DNA from: Eubacterium sp. UBA4343
Lineage (GTDB): Bacteria; Bacillota; Clostridia; Lachnospirales; Lachnospiraceae
DNA length: 64,000 nucleotides
Reading direction: 5' to 3'
Assembly: GCA_002394235.1 (NCBI GenBank)
Contig: DGTF01000061.1
Span: forward strand, 1-64,000
A model generated the notes under the pieces. It worked only from the letters and a program-made list of their open reading frames with translations, had not been told where the DNA came from and did no database searches. How positions within the stretch are numbered: the stretch's first letter is position 1; each line of letters opens with the position of its first letter. This document shows, piece by piece, positions 24,985-32,999 of this stretch. The translations under genes were made by a program, and so were the position numbers.

Positions 24985-25866
24985 TCAGCGCACGGGATCT
25001 TTCAATTCCGGAGGCACATACCAGGATGCCGGTTGCTGGATCGTTTCCAGGTTTGTTTCTTTTCCGATGATTACCAGACGGCGGGTTGTTCCAGCCATTC
25101 CGTCGCACGTGGAAAGAGAAACGAACCTTGCGTTTACATCCGGTTTCGGGGAATTTTCATACCTGGTACTTTTCCGCAGCATGTTCTGCCAGTCCAGAAA
25201 AGAAGGGCTGTTTTGGAACGTGCAGGTATAGACCTGTGATCCTGCTTCTGTCGTCAGAACGGAGAAAAAAGTGTAGGTACGTCTGGTACCGTCCGGCAGA
25301 TACAGACAGAAGGTGTGATCTCTGTATCCGGCATTGACGTACCGGGAGCGGAATTTGCCAAACATTGATCCGTCCGCCATGTTGTGACCGTAGATGATAG
25401 AATTCTGGTCGTTGAAATACCTGCTGTTCACAGAATCCAGAAGAATGCTTCCGCCATAGTTATAGGTGTGGTCGGGTAGCGCGTGAAGATATTCGCTGTT
25501 GTCATCGCCCTGAAGAACCGGATAACTGATGTCATCCAGCATCAGCCACGCGACGACATCCATGCCTTTGAACGATTCCCAGTTGATCGTGTCTGCGTCT
25601 GACCGAGACGCATTCCCAGATCCGGATGAGCTTTGATCTGGAGAAGGTGTGATGACCGCATCTTCCCGGATCCCACGGTAGGTTTTCGCGGATTTGCGGT
25701 ACTCGGCGGTCTTCGGCAGAAGCTTATACAGGCAAAAGACCAGGACAGCGAAACAGACGAGGATCAGGATAATTTCCAACGCGGGAAATTTTCTCTCCCG
25801 AGAAGTCCTTTTCCTGTGCAAAGGACTTCTCTCTGGACGTGTGGATTCAGACTTCTTCGGATACAT
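24985..25866 (-). CDS. srtB: Class B sortase
   Basis: 293 residues with an N-terminal anchor helix (about 29-49) and a Ser/Gly-rich stalk. The catalytic His is near 161 (SIIYGHNMADG), Cys near 254 (LSTCDGMAGT) and Arg near 262 (TRRLVIIGK). The YGHNM and STC...RR patterns are class B. In pilus loci of Clostridia such an enzyme usually attaches the finished fibre to peptidoglycan. As the first gene of the operon it would be co-expressed with the pilins. GGAGG lies 6 nt before ATG 25866. Confidence 0.92.
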   Translation of the reverse strand: MYPKKSESTRPERSPLHRKRTSRERKFPALEIILILVCFAVLVFCLYKLLPKTAEYRKSAKTYRGIREDAVITPSPDQSSSGSGNASRSDADTINWESFKGMDVVAWLMLDDISYPVLQGDDNSEYLHALPDHTYNYGGSILLDSVNSRYFNDQNSIIYGHNMADGSMFGKFRSRYVNAGYRDHTFCLYLPDGTRRTYTFFSVLTTEAGSQVYTCTFQNSPSFLDWQNMLRKSTRYENSPKPDVNARFVSLSTCDGMAGTTRRLVIIGKETNLETIQQPASWYVPPELKDPVR

Positions 25867-26167
25867 GGTTTTTCCTCCGAATGTGGATGAAGGATTTTGG
25901 AATAAACAGAGAGATGAAGTTTTGAGATGAAAATGTGAAAGGTAAAAGCTACAGAGCGCATGGAAAAATAATCATGCACATCACATGATGGAAAACAAAT
26001 TCGGACCCAGAGGAGAAAAATGAAGAAAAATAGACTGTGAGAAAAAATGTTTAAAAAAGCAGTGGAAAACTGACCGAAAAAGGCAGTTCGGAAAATGAGT
26101 ACTGATAAATATGTGTTAAACGTAAGGTTTAATGAAATGATGATAAGAAATGTCTGCGAATATATAC
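25867..26167 (-). other. Long untranslated leader of the pilus operon
   Basis: About 290 nt separate the inferred start point (near 26160) from the srtB start codon. On the transcribed strand the leader is rich in T and C. It has an inverted segment near CATCATGTGATG and an AACTG...CAGTT stem, but no riboswitch class was recognised and no ORF with a good start is present. Confidence 0.4.
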
Positions 26168-26196
26168 ATTATAGCATAACAATTTCTACCTGTAAA
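26168..26196 (-). promoter_or_regulatory. Promoter of the pilus operon
   Basis: On the minus strand -35 TTTACA (26191-26196), a 17-bp spacer and -10 TATAAT (26168-26173). It is the only strong sigma-A-type promoter seen upstream of srtB. Confidence 0.75.
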
Positions 26197-26406
26197 TATA
26201 AAGAAAAAATTAACTGTATAAGCCAATTCCTTCCATCCTTTTATTTTTTTCTTGCAGCTGTCCTTGATACCCGACAATTCCTCTGCACAAAGCTGTCAGA
26301 TAGTATACGGTTTTTCCAGCAAAGGAACGTAAGCCAAAGGATTATGCGGAGTACAGATCTGCCTTCTCCATAATACTTTTAAAATACCGTATCTATTCTT
26401 AAAGAT

Positions 26407-26448
26407 AAAAAAGCAGAGAACAAAGTCTGCGAGGACCTGTTCTCTGCT
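26407..26448 (-). terminator. Terminator of the BaiN-like gene
   Basis: AGCAGAGAACA (26412-26422) pairs with TGTTCTCTGCT (26438-26448), followed leftward by a T-run (A6 on the plus strand). It lies 70 bp past the stop at 26519 and separates that gene from the pilus promoter. Confidence 0.9.
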
Positions 26449-26518
26449 GTCTGTCGTATTAAGCTGGTTCTGCTTGTTCGTGCCTTCTGATATCAGACAG
26501 GCGGACGATCCGGGGCGG

Positions 26519-27811
26519 TCAGTGGATACTGTCCTCTACTGCCCTGTTTTGTCCATCTTTTGTAGCATTATATTGATCATGGGTTGTGGATGGAGATAAC
26601 TCGCAGGAAACCCCCGCAACATATCCACTCGACCATGCCCATTGCAGATTATAGCCCCCGCACTCTCCGTCTACGTCAACGGCCTCGCCGGTAAAGTACA
26701 GCCCGGGGATCTTCCGGCATTCCAGATGATCCGTCAGTTCTTCCGCAGGAATTCCTCCGGAGCAGATCTGCGCCTGCTTCAGGGATGCGGTTCCGGTGAT
26801 GGTAACGATGTAATGCTTGATGTGCCGGGCAATATCCGGATAATCGTTCCGTCTGTTTTCTGATGAATCGTTTTTGGACGCGTGTCCGATTTTGCCGCTG
26901 AACAAAGGGATGAGCTTGTCGGGAAGAAGGCCGATGAGAAGCTCCGAAAGGGGCGCGCCCGGTCGCAGTGCGGCTCTTTTTTCCAGGTCGGCGGCAAGAT
27001 CATGCTCCGAGAGATCCGGCATGAAATCGAGCACGGCACTGACCTTGCATCCGCGGCTGATTCCCTCCGCCGCGTAGCGGCTGACCTGAAATACGGGAAT
27101 GCCGGAGATCCCAAAATCTGTGAGCTGGACTTCGCCGGTATCTGTTGCCGCGCATTCCGAATCTATCAGGATTGAAACAGAGGCGTGAACACGGGTTCCG
27201 GCCCAGCGGTTTGTCACATCTTCGCGGATTCGCAGCGGCACAAGCGCAGGAAGAAACGGGACGGTGTCAACGCGCAGATCGCGGGCAAATTGTATGGCAT
27301 CACCGGAGGAACCGCGCACCGCAGACGCCGGGCTTCCCGTAGCGATGATTACACAACCGGCCTCATAGGTCCAGGTGGATGTGGAGACAATAAAATGACC
27401 ATTCCGGCAGTCTATCGCTGTCACCTGTTCTTTTGATTTGATCTTTACCCGGTATTTCTCTGCCTCCAGCAGGAGCAGACGAAGGACCTGGGATGCCTGT
27501 TCGGTGTAAGGATAGACCCAGCCATTCCGGTCAATTGTCTTCAGGCCGATTCCGTGGAAAAAATCAAGCGTATCCCGGTTCGAGAAGGCTGTGAAAATGC
27601 GGCTGGTCAGACCGGAAGCTCCGCCCCGGTAGTGACAGGGCGACAGATCCAGATTGGTCAGGTTGCATTTGCCATTTCCGGTTGCCAGAAGCTTTCTGCC
27701 CGGCTTTTCATTCTGCTCGAGAACGGTTACCTTCCGTCCGCTTCGCGCGGCGGTGATGGCAGCCATGAGACCTGAGGCCCCGCCTCCGATTATGATCAGC
27801 TGTTCGTCCAT
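26519..27811 (-). CDS. BaiN/RdsA-family flavoprotein (HI0933-like)
   Basis: 430 residues. FAD dinucleotide fold IIIGGGASGLMAAITAARSG (residues 6-25), then GRKLLATGNGKCNLTN, which is the family hallmark, and a C-terminal LYFTGEAVDVDGECGGYNLQ block with AWSSGYVAG. Members are NAD(P)/FAD-dependent oxidoreductases. BaiN itself acts on bile-acid intermediates, but most homologues are uncharacterised, so the substrate is open. AGAGGA precedes the ATG. It is the last gene of the leftward run before the pilus locus and has its own terminator. Confidence 0.88.
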   Translation of the reverse strand: MDEQLIIIGGGASGLMAAITAARSGRKVTVLEQNEKPGRKLLATGNGKCNLTNLDLSPCHYRGGASGLTSRIFTAFSNRDTLDFFHGIGLKTIDRNGWVYPYTEQASQVLRLLLLEAEKYRVKIKSKEQVTAIDCRNGHFIVSTSTWTYEAGCVIIATGSPASAVRGSSGDAIQFARDLRVDTVPFLPALVPLRIREDVTNRWAGTRVHASVSILIDSECAATDTGEVQLTDFGISGIPVFQVSRYAAEGISRGCKVSAVLDFMPDLSEHDLAADLEKRAALRPGAPLSELLIGLLPDKLIPLFSGKIGHASKNDSSENRRNDYPDIARHIKHYIVTITGTASLKQAQICSGGIPAEELTDHLECRKIPGLYFTGEAVDVDGECGGYNLQWAWSSGYVAGVSCELSPSTTHDQYNATKDGQNRAVEDSIH

Positions 27812-27964
27812 TGGAATCCTCTTCTCAGCTGTTTATCAGCTGTTTATCTGCTGTTATCTGCTGCGCATTTGCTGTATATGTCCGGTATTTCAGCTGTATT
27901 TTTACGACAGTATGTTGTAAGATAGTCACATTTTTTCGACGGTACCTTGTAACATTCTGTGCGG
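27812..27964. other. Spacer with short tandem repeats
   Basis: Upstream of the BaiN-like gene. The 11-bp unit CAGCTGTTTAT occurs twice in a row (about 27826-27847) and degenerates through CTGCTGTTAT into CTGCTGCGCATTTGCTGTAT. No gene is seen. The adjacent dispersed repeat begins at 27965. Confidence 0.6.
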
Positions 27965-28110
27965 GCAATGAATCAAATCCGCTGCCGCAAGGCGTGAAGC
28001 GGCAGGCAAACGCCGAGACAGATCGGCGAAGCCGGCGTCCTGCCGGCGGTATGGAAGCTGCGAAGCAGTGAAGTGACGCAGGACTTATACATTATGGCGC
28101 CCCGCAGACC
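27965..28110. repeat. Dispersed intergenic repeat, copy 3 (long form)
   Basis: It shares with 165-290 the blocks GTGAAGCGG, AACGCCGAGACAGA, GGCGAAGCCGGC, GGAAGCTGCGAAGCAGTGAA, GTGACGCAGGACTTATACA and GGCGCCCCGCAGAC. It abuts the stop codon of the YnbB-like gene at 28112. Confidence 0.75.
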
Positions 28111-28111
28111 G

Positions 28112-29398
28112 TTACAGGCTGACAAGCCCCGCGTCTATCACTTTCTGCAGGCTCATGATGATTCCCAGTTTACCGTGGGGCCAAGTGAGACCGCCCTGGA
28201 AGTACACGGCGTAAGGCGGCTTGATCGGTCCGTCCGCCGAAAGCTCGATGGAGGAACCCTGTACAAAGGCTCCGGCAGCCATGATGACATCGGAATCATA
28301 TCCCGGCATCGGCCACGGTTCCGGAGTGACGTAGCTGTCTACCGGGGCAGCGGCCTGTATGCCCTGGCAAAAGGCAATGACGCCTTCCGGTTTTCCGAAG
28401 GTGACGGCCTGAATGATGTCGTGACGATCCTCTGTCGCGTTCGGGACAACGGGGAAGCCGAGCTTTTCATACACATTTGCGGCAAAAATCGCGCTCTTCA
28501 GCGCGCTTGCTGTGACTGTCGGGGCAAGGAAAAAGCCCTGATAAAAGGCAGGGTTGGTGCCGATGGAGGCGCCGACTTCTTTGCCCAGACCCGGCGTGGT
28601 CAGACGGCAGGCGGCATTTGCCACACATTCTTTTTTTCCGACGATATATCCGCCGATAGGGGCAAGTCCGCCGCCCGGATTCTTGATCAGGGAGCCGACC
28701 ATCATGTCCGCTCCGACGTCCGTGGGTTCGATGCGCTCCACGAATTCTCCGTAGCAGTTGTCAACCATGCAGGTGACATCGGGACGGATGGACTTGATGA
28801 AATGAATCAGATCGCCAATTTCCTTAACGGAGAAGGTATGACGGGTCTGATACCCCTTTGAGCGCTGGATGGTGACAAGCTTTGTGCGCTCGTTCAGGGC
28901 GCTTCGGATGCCCTCGTAGTCGAAGGATCCGTCCGGGAGCAGATCCACCTGACGGTATGTGACGCCGTATTCCGCGAGGGAGCCTCGTGACGGGCGTATC
29001 CCGATGACCTCCTCCAGAGTATCATAGGGCTTTCCGACAGGGGACAGAAGCTCATCACCCGGACGTAGATTTCCGGAGAGGGCAATTCCGAGGGCATGGG
29101 TGCCGCAGGCAATCAGCGGACGGACCAGTGCGTCCTCGGTGTGAAAGGTAGAGGCAAATACCTTTTCGAGCGTGTCCCTGCCCATGTCATTGTAGCCGTA
29201 TCCTGTGGAGGGATAGAGGCATGCTTCGCTGACACGGTTTTCCTGCATGGCACGGATCACCTTCAGCTGATTATATTCTGCGGTTTCATCGATCTTCCGG
29301 AAACGTTCACGCAGAGAATCGGCGATCTCTGCGCAGAACACTGCGGTTTTTTCGGCGATGCCGAAGCTTTCATACATCTTTATTTCTTCTTCTGTCAT
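28112..29398 (-). CDS. YnbB-like PLP enzyme (aluminium-resistance / methionine gamma-lyase family, COG4100)
   Basis: 428 residues. It is a fold-type-I PLP protein with YPSTGYGYNDMGRDTLEKVF near the N-terminus, RPLIACGTHALGIAL, a PLP aspartate region CMVDNCYGEF, and the Schiff-base Lys in MVGSLIKNPGGG. The TLEKVFA and SFDYEGI motifs place it with the proteins annotated as methionine gamma-lyase-family or aluminium-resistance protein. Its biochemical role is not settled. It follows miaA in the order common in Clostridia (mutS-mutL-miaA-ynbB). The start at 29398 has AGAGG 6-8 nt upstream; the frame is open to 29440. Confidence 0.87.
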   Translation of the reverse strand: MTEEEIKMYESFGIAEKTAVFCAEIADSLRERFRKIDETAEYNQLKVIRAMQENRVSEACLYPSTGYGYNDMGRDTLEKVFASTFHTEDALVRPLIACGTHALGIALSGNLRPGDELLSPVGKPYDTLEEVIGIRPSRGSLAEYGVTYRQVDLLPDGSFDYEGIRSALNERTKLVTIQRSKGYQTRHTFSVKEIGDLIHFIKSIRPDVTCMVDNCYGEFVERIEPTDVGADMMVGSLIKNPGGGLAPIGGYIVGKKECVANAACRLTTPGLGKEVGASIGTNPAFYQGFFLAPTVTASALKSAIFAANVYEKLGFPVVPNATEDRHDIIQAVTFGKPEGVIAFCQGIQAAAPVDSYVTPEPWPMPGYDSDVIMAAGAFVQGSSIELSADGPIKPPYAVYFQGGLTWPHGKLGIIMSLQKVIDAGLVSL

Positions 29399-29454
29399 TC
29401 TTAACCTCTGTTTCTGATGCTTTAAAGTGAATATTACCATCGTTGATATAATGA

Positions 29455-29552
29455 ATCGGTAGCTTATACGTTATGTGGCGCCCCGCCTGCGGAGCATGAT
29501 GGTTTAACGTATATGTTCTGCGGAGCATGGCGGCAGACGACAACAGGATTGT
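29455..29552. repeat. Dispersed intergenic repeat, copy 4
   Basis: GTAGCTTATACGTTATGTGG, CGCCCCGCCTGCGGAGCATG and GGTTTAACGTATA match the consensus. A second GCGGAGCATGG and GACGACAACAGG match bases 90-110 of the window. Confidence 0.75.
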
Positions 29553-29585
29553 CTTATTAGAAAAAATAGATTTGCGCAGATCAAT

Positions 29586-30569
29586 TCAAAGTGGCTGGCT
29601 GTCTTCCTTTAGTTTTTTGCGCCACAATACCAGCATATAATTCAGGATGGCGTCATCCTCGTAGTTGAATTCATTTTTGTTGATCCAGATGATGCCGTTC
29701 TCCCTCTTGAACCAGGTGATCTGGCGCTTCGCAAAGTGACGGGTGTCGCGCTTGATGATCTCCACCGCTTCGCTTAGCGTACATTTCCCGTCCAGATACG
29801 GGAACAGCTCCTTGTATCCGAGGCCCTTCATCGAGACATTGTTCTCCGTGAGGCCTCTTGCCTTCAGACTGCGAACCTCATCGACAAGGCCGGCCCTGAT
29901 CATCTGATCCACTCTACGGTCGATCCGGTCGTAGAGCTGTTTCCGCTCGTCATTAAGTACAAAATAAAGGTAGCAGTAAGGGGAATCCTTCGCCCGCTGT
30001 TCCTCGTTATGTCTGGATATCGGAGTGCCGGTCTGGTCATAGAATTCCAGAGCGCGGATGACACGCTTGAGATTATTCGGATGAATCTCCCGTGCCGCCT
30101 CGGGATCCTTTTCTGCAAGGATAGCGTGAAGAGCCTGCGGACCTCTTTCTTCTGCCAGTTTCTCATACGCAGAACGGATGTCGGATTTTCCGTCGCTTTC
30201 GGAAAAATCGATGTCTCTCAGCACCGCCTGGATATAAAATCCGGTTCCTCCGGTGATGATGGGAACCTGGCCGTTTTTCCAGATCTCATGCATCGCGCGG
30301 AGGGCCATGTCTTTGAAAAGAGCTACATTAAAATCTTCCTCGGGCTCAAGGACATCGATCAGGTAATGCGGGATTCCCTGTCTTTCTTCCGGTAGTATTT
30401 TCGCGGATCCGATGTCCATGCACCGGTAGACCTGCATGGAGTCGGCGGAGACGACCGCTCCGTTCACTGCCGCTGCCAGCTTCAGGGAAAGGGCGGTTTT
30501 GCCGACCGCCGTTGGACCGGTAAGAACAAGTACCGGCTTTTTCTTCAGTTTTCCGTAATCAAATGACAT
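29586..30569 (-). CDS. miaA: tRNA dimethylallyltransferase MiaA
   Basis: 327 residues, normal length. P-loop GPTAVGKTALS (about 18-28), the SADSMQVYRCMDIGSAK block that binds tRNA and substrate, ITGGTGFYIQAVL, and the C-terminal RDTRHFAKRQITWFKRE. It adds the isopentenyl group to A37 of tRNAs that read UNN codons, providing the substrate for MiaB, which is encoded 5 kb upstream in the same leftward cluster. GAGAGAAAG lies before the ATG. Confidence 0.96.
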   Translation of the reverse strand: MSFDYGKLKKKPVLVLTGPTAVGKTALSLKLAAAVNGAVVSADSMQVYRCMDIGSAKILPEERQGIPHYLIDVLEPEEDFNVALFKDMALRAMHEIWKNGQVPIITGGTGFYIQAVLRDIDFSESDGKSDIRSAYEKLAEERGPQALHAILAEKDPEAAREIHPNNLKRVIRALEFYDQTGTPISRHNEEQRAKDSPYCYLYFVLNDERKQLYDRIDRRVDQMIRAGLVDEVRSLKARGLTENNVSMKGLGYKELFPYLDGKCTLSEAVEIIKRDTRHFAKRQITWFKRENGIIWINKNEFNYEDDAILNYMLVLWRKKLKEDSQPL

Positions 30570-30579
30570 GGATGATTCT

Positions 30580-30809
30580 TTCTCTCTTATTTATTAATGA
30601 TTTATTTATCCTTGATCACAACTGCCAGATCACACAGAGCTCCGGGATTCTTTCCGTGTATTGTGTCACTGGAATTTTCGGGATCCCAGTCGAATATCAA
30701 ATCACACGATTTACCGGGAATCTATCAGCGTATCCAGTCACACGGTTCATGAGGAGCCTCACAGTGTGTCGGATTACGATGCACACCGGGTTCGATGCGG
30801 CGTATCCAG
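30580..30809. repeat. Degenerate short repeats between mutL and miaA
   Basis: The motif ATCCAGTCACACGAT or a near variant (AATCACACGATT, CCAGTCACACGGTT, CCAGATCACACAGA) recurs at irregular 40-70 bp spacing across this 230-bp spacer. The last copy runs into the 3' end of mutL. No gene or terminator is seen. Confidence 0.6.
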
Positions 30810-32993
30810 TCACACGATACGCTTGAACTTTCTGTCCAGATCGTACTTTGTCATTTTGATGATCGTAGGACGGCCGTGCGGACAGTTATAGGGATTCTCC
30901 AGGGTCAGGAGCTCGTCAATCAGAGCATCCGCCTCCTTCAGGGACAGCATGCGGTTTCCCTTGACGGCTGCCTTACAGGACATGGAGGCAATTTTTTCCG
31001 GAATGCTCTCCGGAGAAATATCTCCGATCTCTGTCAGCTGATCAAGGATTTCCGTGAACAGGCGGTCGGACGCGATTGAATACAGATTATCCGGAACGGA
31101 ATTGATCTTGAAGGAGTTCCCTCCGAAGGATTCAATCTCGAAACCGAGCTTTGCGAAGACGTCCAGGTTCTTCTCCAGAATCCCCGCTTCTTTCGCGCTC
31201 AGATTCACGACAATCGCCGGATACAGCATCTGGGCGTTGATTTTTTTCTCCCGGTAATTCTTCATCATCCGTTCATAATTGACTTTCTCATGAGCAGCAT
31301 GCTGATCGATGATGTAGAGAGCATCCTGGTATTCGATGATCCAGTAGGTGTCGAAGATCTGACCGAGGATGCGGAACTGCTTTCTGGAGCTGGGAGACAG
31401 AACTTTTTCTTTCGATGTAAAGAAACTCATCTGCTCCGGGGCGGAAAAATCCTGTTTGCGGAGAGCAGCTGCCCCGGAGTTTGCCGCCGCAGACTGTGCC
31501 ACAGCAGTCTCATCAGCAATATGCGGCGTCGCAGTCCGAGGCTCAGCAGTCCTATCGGCAATACCCGGCGTCGCAGGTCGAGCCTCAGCAGTCCTATCGG
31601 CAGTACCCGACAGACAGGACAGCGCCTCGGGAGATTTTGCGTTGTCGGCGGTATCAGAACGGCGGGCAGCCGTCCCGGATGCCGCATCGGAAGCCGGACT
31701 GTGGAATCCGCCGGCCGGGTCCGTGTCCTGGCGGGGTGATGCGTTCGTATTCTTACGATCAGAAGTGTTCGTGCCGGACACACCGTACGTGGGAATGTCC
31801 GCGCGGGGGGAACTTAGATAGTTGCTGTTCTCATCGCGGACCGATGACACGCCACCGCCTTTCGTGGGTGCCGCACTTTCCGCAGCATCCATCCGCCGGA
31901 CGCGTTCGAAGGGCTCCGGCGCAGATTTCGGAAGAACCGGAAGCTTTCCCGGTCTGTCTGCGCTGTGCCGCGGTTCATGTCCAACCGGAACCTCGGGGAT
32001 CCGCTCACGATTAATGAGCGTATTTTGAATGGCCAGACAGAGCTGATGGTAGATGTCCTCCTGGCTGGAAAAACGAACCTCCATCTTCTGCGGGTGCACG
32101 TTCACATCCACCTTTTCTCCGTCGATATTCAGGTACAGCAGAGTGAAAGGATATTTATGCTGCATGAGAAAGCCATGGTAGGCATCCTCAATTGTCTTCG
32201 CCAGAAGACGGCTTTTCACATATCTTCCGTTCACAAAATAATATTCATAGTTCCGGTTGCCGCGCGCTACATTCGGATTGCCGATGAAGCCGTCGATTTC
32301 CATCAGATCAGTCTGTGCGTGAATCGGAATTAGCTCTCTGGTGAGATCCCGGCCGAAAATCTGATAGACGATTTCCTTCAGGTTTCCGTTTCCGCTGGTG
32401 TACAGACGGTTCTGTCCGTTCTGAATGAATTTGAACGAAATCTCCGGGTGAGACAGGGCAAGCTCTTCCACAAAGCTGCTGACATGATTTCCCTCGGACA
32501 TGGGAGATTTCAGAAACTTCGCCCGGGCAGGGGTGTTGTAGAAGAGATTGCGGATGATGAAAGTGGTGCCCTCAGGCGCCCCGATTTCCTCGTACTCCTT
32601 CTCCTCTCCGCCTTCGATCGTGTAGCGGATGCCGGTCAGTGCTTCCGGTGTTTTTGTGATGCATTCTACCTGCGCGACTGCGGCAATGCTTGACAATGCC
32701 TCGCCGCGAAAGCCCAGCGAAGATATGTTGGTGAGATCCTCCACCTTGCGGATCTTGCTCGTCGCGTGGCGCAGAAAGGCTCTCCGGACCTGGTCGGCGG
32801 GGATGCCGGCTCCGTTGTCCGTGATCCGCATGAAGGTGGTTCCGCCGTCCCGGATTTCGATGGTGATTGCCGTAGAGGCGGCATCGATGGCGTTCTCCGT
32901 GAGCTCCTTGATGACGGAGGCAGGGCGCTCGACCACCTCTCCGGCGGCGATTTTGTCTATTGTAGCTTTATCCAGTAATTCGATTGATCTCAT
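30810..32993 (-). CDS. mutL: DNA mismatch repair endonuclease MutL
   Basis: 727 residues. N-terminal GHKL ATPase (IAAGEVVERPASVIKELTEN, DNGAGI, RHATSKI, GFRGEALSSI). The C-terminal dimerisation/endonuclease domain has DQHAAHEKVNYERM, the metal-binding motif of nicking MutL proteins, then SCKAAVKGN and CPHGRP. The long linker (about residues 330-520) is poorly conserved and contains a 14-16-residue repeat (TADRTAEARPATPG, ADRTAEPRTATPH, ADETAVAQ). It starts 7 bp after the mutS stop, so the two are co-transcribed. Confidence 0.96.
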   Translation of the reverse strand: MRSIELLDKATIDKIAAGEVVERPASVIKELTENAIDAASTAITIEIRDGGTTFMRITDNGAGIPADQVRRAFLRHATSKIRKVEDLTNISSLGFRGEALSSIAAVAQVECITKTPEALTGIRYTIEGGEEKEYEEIGAPEGTTFIIRNLFYNTPARAKFLKSPMSEGNHVSSFVEELALSHPEISFKFIQNGQNRLYTSGNGNLKEIVYQIFGRDLTRELIPIHAQTDLMEIDGFIGNPNVARGNRNYEYYFVNGRYVKSRLLAKTIEDAYHGFLMQHKYPFTLLYLNIDGEKVDVNVHPQKMEVRFSSQEDIYHQLCLAIQNTLINRERIPEVPVGHEPRHSADRPGKLPVLPKSAPEPFERVRRMDAAESAAPTKGGGVSSVRDENSNYLSSPRADIPTYGVSGTNTSDRKNTNASPRQDTDPAGGFHSPASDAASGTAARRSDTADNAKSPEALSCLSGTADRTAEARPATPGIADRTAEPRTATPHIADETAVAQSAAANSGAAALRKQDFSAPEQMSFFTSKEKVLSPSSRKQFRILGQIFDTYWIIEYQDALYIIDQHAAHEKVNYERMMKNYREKKINAQMLYPAIVVNLSAKEAGILEKNLDVFAKLGFEIESFGGNSFKINSVPDNLYSIASDRLFTEILDQLTEIGDISPESIPEKIASMSCKAAVKGNRMLSLKEADALIDELLTLENPYNCPHGRPTIIKMTKYDLDRKFKRIV

Positions 32994-32999
32994 ATGTGC

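Noticed and set aside
24985-26196. Riboswitch in the pilus leader
   Set aside because: Looked for known conserved cores (c-di-GMP, SAM, T-box); none was recognisable, so only a long leader is reported.
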